Source: Sipunculus nudus (Eukaryota > Annelida > Sipuncula > Golfingiida > Sipunculidae). From it: 64,000 bases of DNA. This document shows, one piece after another, positions 59,095 through 64,000 of the stretch; the stretch's first letter is position 1, and every line of letters begins with the position of its first letter. The notes under the pieces are model-generated. The model saw nothing but the letters and a program-made list of their open reading frames with translations. It made no database searches and was not told the origin of the DNA. The stretch lies in assembly GCA_026874595.1 (NCBI GenBank), contig CM049320.1:40980714-41044713 (forward strand), given 5' to 3'. The position numbers and the translations under genes are program-made.

Positions 59095-59600
59095 TAAGGT
59101 TCTTAGAGGATTCAAATATTTTTGTCATTTTTGAGCATGTCTTATGGACAACAAGTACCCTGTCACTTGACATAAACCAGACTAATTGTTGGCTTTTTTT
59201 TATATTTTCTAACAACACCTACCATGTGCGAGAAAAATTCCATTTAACCCAGTATATTGGTAAATCCCTCTGCATGTTTGTTAAACTTCTGGCCACATAA
59301 TACAAGCATGGCTCACACAGGTAACTGGACAGCAGCCAAATTGTATGTGATACAGGAAATAACTTGTCACCACAGTGACAGATTTTCAGTATAGTGAGTT
59401 CACATGTATCTTTTGAGTTAGTTCCTCACTCATTGCCTAAGGATATTAGATTATAATGTTAAGATAATTGGTTGTTTACCAAGATATCAATGCAACAGGA
59501 TGGATGACCTTTGCAGTAAATTCCCTTAATATGGCTTGCATCACAACACAAGTTACGCTTCCCAGCCCAACATATATGTCCAGTGATTCACTGCTGAAGA
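59095..59600 (-). repeat. Family I dispersed repeat, copy 2 (inverted)
   Basis: Reverse complement of 9170-9585 with the same block order, somewhat diverged. Confidence 0.7.
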
Positions 59601-60669
59601 AAATTCACTACCTATGAATGGACCCACTATATGAATATGTGAATTCATGTTTGAGGTAATATGACAGCTGTGACTGGATTGAATGTGATGACAGAACACT
59701 GTTATGCCCACTGAAAAATCTGACTAAATCTCCTGCTGTAATGGCACATTTTGACTTAGACATGTATAGCGTTTCTATTAGTCTTATTATTTCCCTGCAG
59801 GTAGAGGCACAGCCTTGTACCCGGATAAAAATAAACACATTAATCAGCTTCCTAATCAATAACTTGTTGGTCATTTACATCAATGGATTACAAACCCATT
59901 ATCAAATCACTGTGTGTTCCAGACAATCACGTCATTCTTGCCATCTATAAATAAATAACGCCTGCTCAACCAATTAGCTTGATTGATATTGCACATTTTT
60001 TTACCAGCAAACCTACAGTCAGGTAGAGCCCTGCTTTTGAAAATGGCTATTAAGTCTAGTTTGGCCATTAGTGTTACTAAATCAGTGCCAGTTTTTCCCA
60101 CAAGTTTTTAATGTTCTCTGTAGTACGCAAGACAGAAGAGATCTTAAAAGAAATTATTCTAAAAATTAAGTGTACCATATTGCTAACTAGTTATTATGTA
60201 CAGATATAAATCAGATGCCAGATTGGCAATGAAATAAGTCTTGGGTTATTTTTTTGTTGTGTAATAGAGTATTTTCACAGGCCATTTGCCAACAAATTGA
60301 CTCTAACAAGCTGTTAATTCTTCCCTGTTAAATTCAAGAGGAAATTTGTTTCCTGTATTAACCTTTAACAGTAGTAAAATATCACTCCACACACAGGTTC
60401 CTTATACATGAGATTACTCTACCCCATTTTTGTTTAAAGGTCACATTTCATATGTGCATATGCAGTATGCATATATGTTACATATGCCTATGCAGCTAGG
60501 AATTGCACTCAATAATATATCTCTTGGAGTGATTCCCGATATCTGTAAGCAATATGTATATAAGTATGTGTATGCAGCACATTACAATCACTCAGGGTAG
60601 TGACTGAAAACATATACACATTGTAAAAGATACGGGAATTCCAAACTCTGACATTAGTGATAGGGTATT
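59601..60669. other. Unassigned sequence
   Basis: No gene or repeat family. Around 60448-60495 a cluster of CATATG/GCATATGC words forms short overlapping palindromes. Confidence 0.4.
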
Positions 60670-60749
60670 CCCTTACCAAAACTTATGCATGGAACATGTG
60701 TGGAACACGCCTGGAACCTGCCTGGTACATGCATAAGTTTTGGTAAGGG
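60670..60749. repeat. Perfect 22-bp inverted repeat with repetitive 36-nt loop
   Basis: The left arm (60670-60691, CCCTTACCAAAACTTATGCA then TG) and the right arm (60728-60749) are exact complements. The loop between them has a roughly 10-11 bp ladder: TGGAACA, TGGAACAC, TGGAACCT, TGGTACA. A family C element begins 12 bases after the right arm. The perfect arms suggest a recent or conserved structure; function unknown. Confidence 0.8.
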
Positions 60750-60761
60750 TTCCACTGTCAA

Positions 60762-61768
60762 ACTAGATAATTCGTGGCACCTGCGGTGCCATAGTATCCC
60801 CAGACAATTAACCCCCCCCCCACCTTTAAGAATAGGCCCCCCCCCCCATATCTCCAGCAACAATTAATATCAGACCACACTCATAGAAAAGGTCACTCTC
60901 ATAGAAAAGGTCATGACCCCAATTTTAATAAACATCACTCCATAACCCATGTCTATGTATATGAATAATATGAAAGAAATCTGTCCGATAGTTTTTGACT
61001 TATAATGCTCACAGTACTGTTAAGTGGCAATGATGGGGGTATTAAACGGCAAGAAAACAAGTAAAAGAATAACAGGTGGCACCACCTGTTTCTGGTACAT
61101 GACATTACTATCCAAGATCATCGGTCAAGTTGATTTTTGGACCAATCCATGCATCCCTTATTGAGATATTAATGGTTTTGTGTGATTTTCACCATATGTG
61201 GCAATATTCAAGGTCAAGGCCACTCTCATCGGAAAGGTCATGACCCAAATTTAAATAAACATCATCCCATAACCCTTAATATGTACATGCATAATATAAA
61301 AGAAATCTGTCCATTAGTTTTTGACTTATAATGCTCACAGTACTGTCAAGTAGCAATTTTGGGGATATTAAATGGCACGAAAACAAGTAAAGAATAATAG
61401 GTGGCGCCACCAGTTTCTTGACATGACAACCCTATCCATGATCTTCCATCAACTTTTTTTTGGATCAATCCATGCACGATTTCTTGAGATATTTAAGAAT
61501 TTGTGTGATTTTCCCCAAAATTGGACCTATTCAAGGTAAAGGACACTCTCCTAGTCAAGGTCATGACCTCATTTTAAATAGGCATCGTCCTCTAACCCAT
61601 ATCTATACATATACCAAGTTTGGTAAAGATCCGTGAAATATTTTTTGAGTTATCGCGCCAACAAGATTTATATGCGGCGGCAGCGGCGGCAGCGGTGGGG
61701 GGCGGCAGCGGCAGCGGTGGCAGGACCGGTATGAAAACATAGTATCTCCCGACTTTGTCTGGGGATAC
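60762..61768 (+). mobile_element. Family C HINE-like element, complete
   Basis: Starts ACTAGATAATTCGTGGCACC and ends TTGTCTGGGGATAC. The 5' subterminal GTATCCCCAGACAA (60794-60807) is the exact 14-bp inverse of the last 14 bases (61755-61768), which also pair with GTATCTCCCGAC (61742-61753) in a terminal hairpin. It has C-rich tracts near 60811-60848, core units with GGTGGCACCACC (61075) and GGTGGCGCCACC (61401), and a GGCAGC trinucleotide-like tract at 61675-61722 where A and D carry ACGG. Non-coding. Confidence 0.85.
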
Positions 61769-61880
61769 AATGACTTCTCTACTGGTGTAGCTCTATACTA
61801 TCAGCCCGATTTTGCTGCACATGTATCCAATATGAATACATACGCATAAAAGCATCCATTATCTAGCTGCATTAGGCATA
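61769..61880. other. Short spacer between families C and T
   Basis: No feature recognised. Confidence 0.5.
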
Positions 61881-62534
61881 CCGTATTCGACGTAATAAGT
61901 GCCCCTCTCGTAATAAGGGCCCCCACCCCATCAATTTGGGAGATCACTTTATGAAACTAAAGGATGAGCCATCCTAACCTCACTTTTCTCCCTAGCCAAT
62001 ATAACACAGGACAACGTAATGCTTTCATTTCTCCCCGCCAAGCTTAAAAGTTACCACCAGTTTTTATTCAATCTCCGTTAAGCTTTATCATCTAATAATA
62101 TTAGTTACACATAACAGAATCAGTGGTCAAGTGTATCACAGATAACACTGAATGACAGTGTCCATGAAGGCAGACCCTGCAGGTGGCCATGCTGATCGGG
62201 TGACCTGAATTCAAGTACGTATGTGGATGTATTATGCAATGAAATATATATTACTTACCGTATTTGCTCGTGTACAGGATGATAAATTTTATCCTAAAAT
62301 ATTGGCAAAGAAGGGCGGCCGTCTTATACACTGGTACAAGTTTCTCAGCGTCCTCAGGGCCGCCAAGGATAATTTACGACAATTTGAATTATTAAGTCGG
62401 CCGAACTTGAAGCCATTAATATCAGTGATCATGTCCGTATGGTGGTAATATACACTCAATAAAGAACATTACAATGCTTTGTTTTTGTTTGATTTTATCG
62501 TTTATACATCAGATTTCAATGTGCACATAGTTAA
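61881..62534 (+). mobile_element. Family T element, left part, interrupted by family C
   Basis: CCGTATTCGACGTAATAAGT start preceded by TA. Homologous to 19446-20113 throughout, including CAATATAACA, TGCAGGTGGCCATGCTGATC and CCGTATTTGCTCG. It stops at GTGCACATAGTTAA, where copy 1 continues AATAATAAATAAG but here family C begins. Confidence 0.8.
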
Positions 62535-64000
62535 ACTAGATATTTCTTGGCACCGCAGGTGCCATAGTATCCCCAGACAATTAATCCCCCCCCCCCCTTT
62601 AAGAAAAAGCCCCCCATCTTCAGCAACAATTACTATCAGACCACACTCATAGAAAAGGTCATTCTCATAGAAAAGGTCATGATCCAAATTTCAATATACA
62701 TCATCCCCTAACCCATGTCTATGTATATGCAAGAAATCTGTCCATTAGTTTCTGACTTATAATGCTCACAATACTGTTAAGTGGCAATGATGGGGTATTA
62801 AACGGCACGAAAACAAGTAAAAGAATAACAGGTGGCACCACCTGTTTCCCGTACATGACAACACTATCCAAGATCTTCGTTCAAGTTGATTTTTGGACCA
62901 ATCAATGCATCCCTTATTGAGAAATTAATGATTTTGTGTGATTTTCACCATATATGGCAATATTCAAGGTCAAAGCCACTCATTGGAAAGGTCATGACCC
63001 CTATTCAAATAAACATTATCCTATAACCCATATCCATGTATATGCATAATATGAAAGAAATTTGTCCATTAGTTTTTGACTTATAATGCTCACAGTACTG
63101 ATAAATGGCAATGATGGGGTATTAAACGGCACAAAACAAGTAAAAGAATAACAGGTGGCGCCACCTGTTTCCGGTACATGACAATACTTTCCAAGATCTT
63201 CGAACATGTTGATTTTTGGACCAATGCATGCATCCCTTATTGAGCAATTAATGATTTTGTGTGATTTTCACCATATATGGCAATATTCAAGGTCAAGGCC
63301 ACTCTAATAGGAAAGGTCATGACCCCAATTTATATATACATCATCCCATAACCCATGTCTATGTACATGCATAATATGAAAGAAATCTGTCCATTAGTTT
63401 TTGACTTATAATGCTCACAGGTTATAAATGTACTGTTAAGTGGCAATGATGGGGTATTAAACGGCACGAAAACAAGTAAAAGAATAACAGGTGGCGCCAC
63501 CTGTTTCCAGAACATGACATTACTATCCAAGATCTTCGGTCAAGTTGATTTTTGGACCAATGCATGCATCCCTTATTGAGAAATTAACGATTTTGTGTGA
63601 TTTTCACCATATATGGCAATATTCAAGGTCAAGGCCACTCATTGGAAAGGTCATGACCCCTATTCAAATAAACATTATCCTATAACCCGTATCCATGTAT
63701 ATGCATAATATGAAAGAAATTTGTCCATAAGTTTTTGACTTATAATGCTCACAGTACTGATAAATGGCAATGATGGGGTATTAAACGGCACAAAACAATT
63801 AAAAGAATAACAGGTGGCGCCACCTGTTTCCGGTACATGACAATACTTTCCAAGATCTTCGAACATGTTGATTTTTGGACCAATGCATGCATCCCTTATT
63901 GAGATATTAATGATTTTGTGTAATTTTCACCATATATGGCAATATTCAAGGTCAAGGCCACTCTAATAGGAAAGGTCATGACCCCAATTTATATATACAT
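62535..64000 (+). mobile_element. Family C element inserted in family T, runs off the window
   Basis: Starts ACTAGATATTTCTTGGCACC, then GTATCCCCAGACAA. Core units start near 62830 (GGTGGCACCACC), 63154, 63490 and 63813 (GGTGGCGCCACC). Units alternate in type, giving a 659-bp higher-order period: 63016-63207 and 63675-63866 are nearly identical. The 3' end lies outside the window. Confidence 0.85.

Noticed and set aside
63016-63866. Repeated 63-codon minus-strand frames
   Set aside because: They recur every 659 bp only because the family C unit repeats; there is no start context or domain.

Overview
The window looks like AT-rich nuclear DNA from a mollusc, most likely a bivalve. No prokaryotic gene organisation is visible. 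The organism call rests on repeats with the layout described for bivalve Pearl/CvA elements: a unique 5' end, roughly 150-340 bp tandem core repeats, an ACGG/ACAG microsatellite and a unique 3' end. No sequence search was possible, so every family name is an inference from structure.

Coding content is sparse. The best-supported exon is at 9682-9831 on the minus strand, with strong splice sites and one open frame. A short minus-strand exon at 28565-28608 joins it in phase, and a weaker one at 3961-4004 could follow. A second phase-consistent minus-strand set lies at 22948-22989, 22554-22652 and 18539-18665, with a faint GOLD-domain-like pattern. A possible first exon is at 58608-58662. The window therefore reads as introns and intergenic DNA around one or two minus-strand genes.

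Repeats fill much of the rest. Family A (Pearl-like, 336-bp units) is at 1-730, 4085-5574, 10346-11005 and 40360-45114. Family D (about 1.9 kb, same termini) is at 25118-27029, 30481-32397 and 48196-50058. Family B is at 23174-25117 and 40541-41711. Family C is at 60762-61768 and from 62535 to the window end. Family E (minus strand) is at 7806-8185, 16229-16555, 36413-36619 and 37579-37832. In the copies with both ends preserved, a short 5' subterminal motif is repeated inverted inside a 3'-terminal hairpin, the layout known for Helentron-associated elements (HINEs) of the Helitron class. B, C and E also share an ACTAG start. A, B and C carry core monomers built around one palindrome, GGTGGCGCCACC, although the surrounding sequence has diverged.

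Other repeats are a roughly 5.8-kb minisatellite of 38-40 bp units (50146-55916) with visible higher-order periods, a 2.1-kb TIR element (19446-21527) with a second copy at 61881-62534 broken by a family C insertion, foldback repeats, two hAT-like families and several AT microsatellites. Regulatory candidates are a CTCF-consensus match at 34558-34571, a CCAAT/octamer cluster at 1134-1176, a CpG-rich promoter-like stretch at 39640-40080, and long hairpins at 867-906 and 60670-60749.

The most unusual signal is the shared design of families A to E. A family A copy at 40360 carries a complete family B insertion, and the matching empty site is visible in the copy at 4085, which fixes the family B boundaries from the sequence itself.
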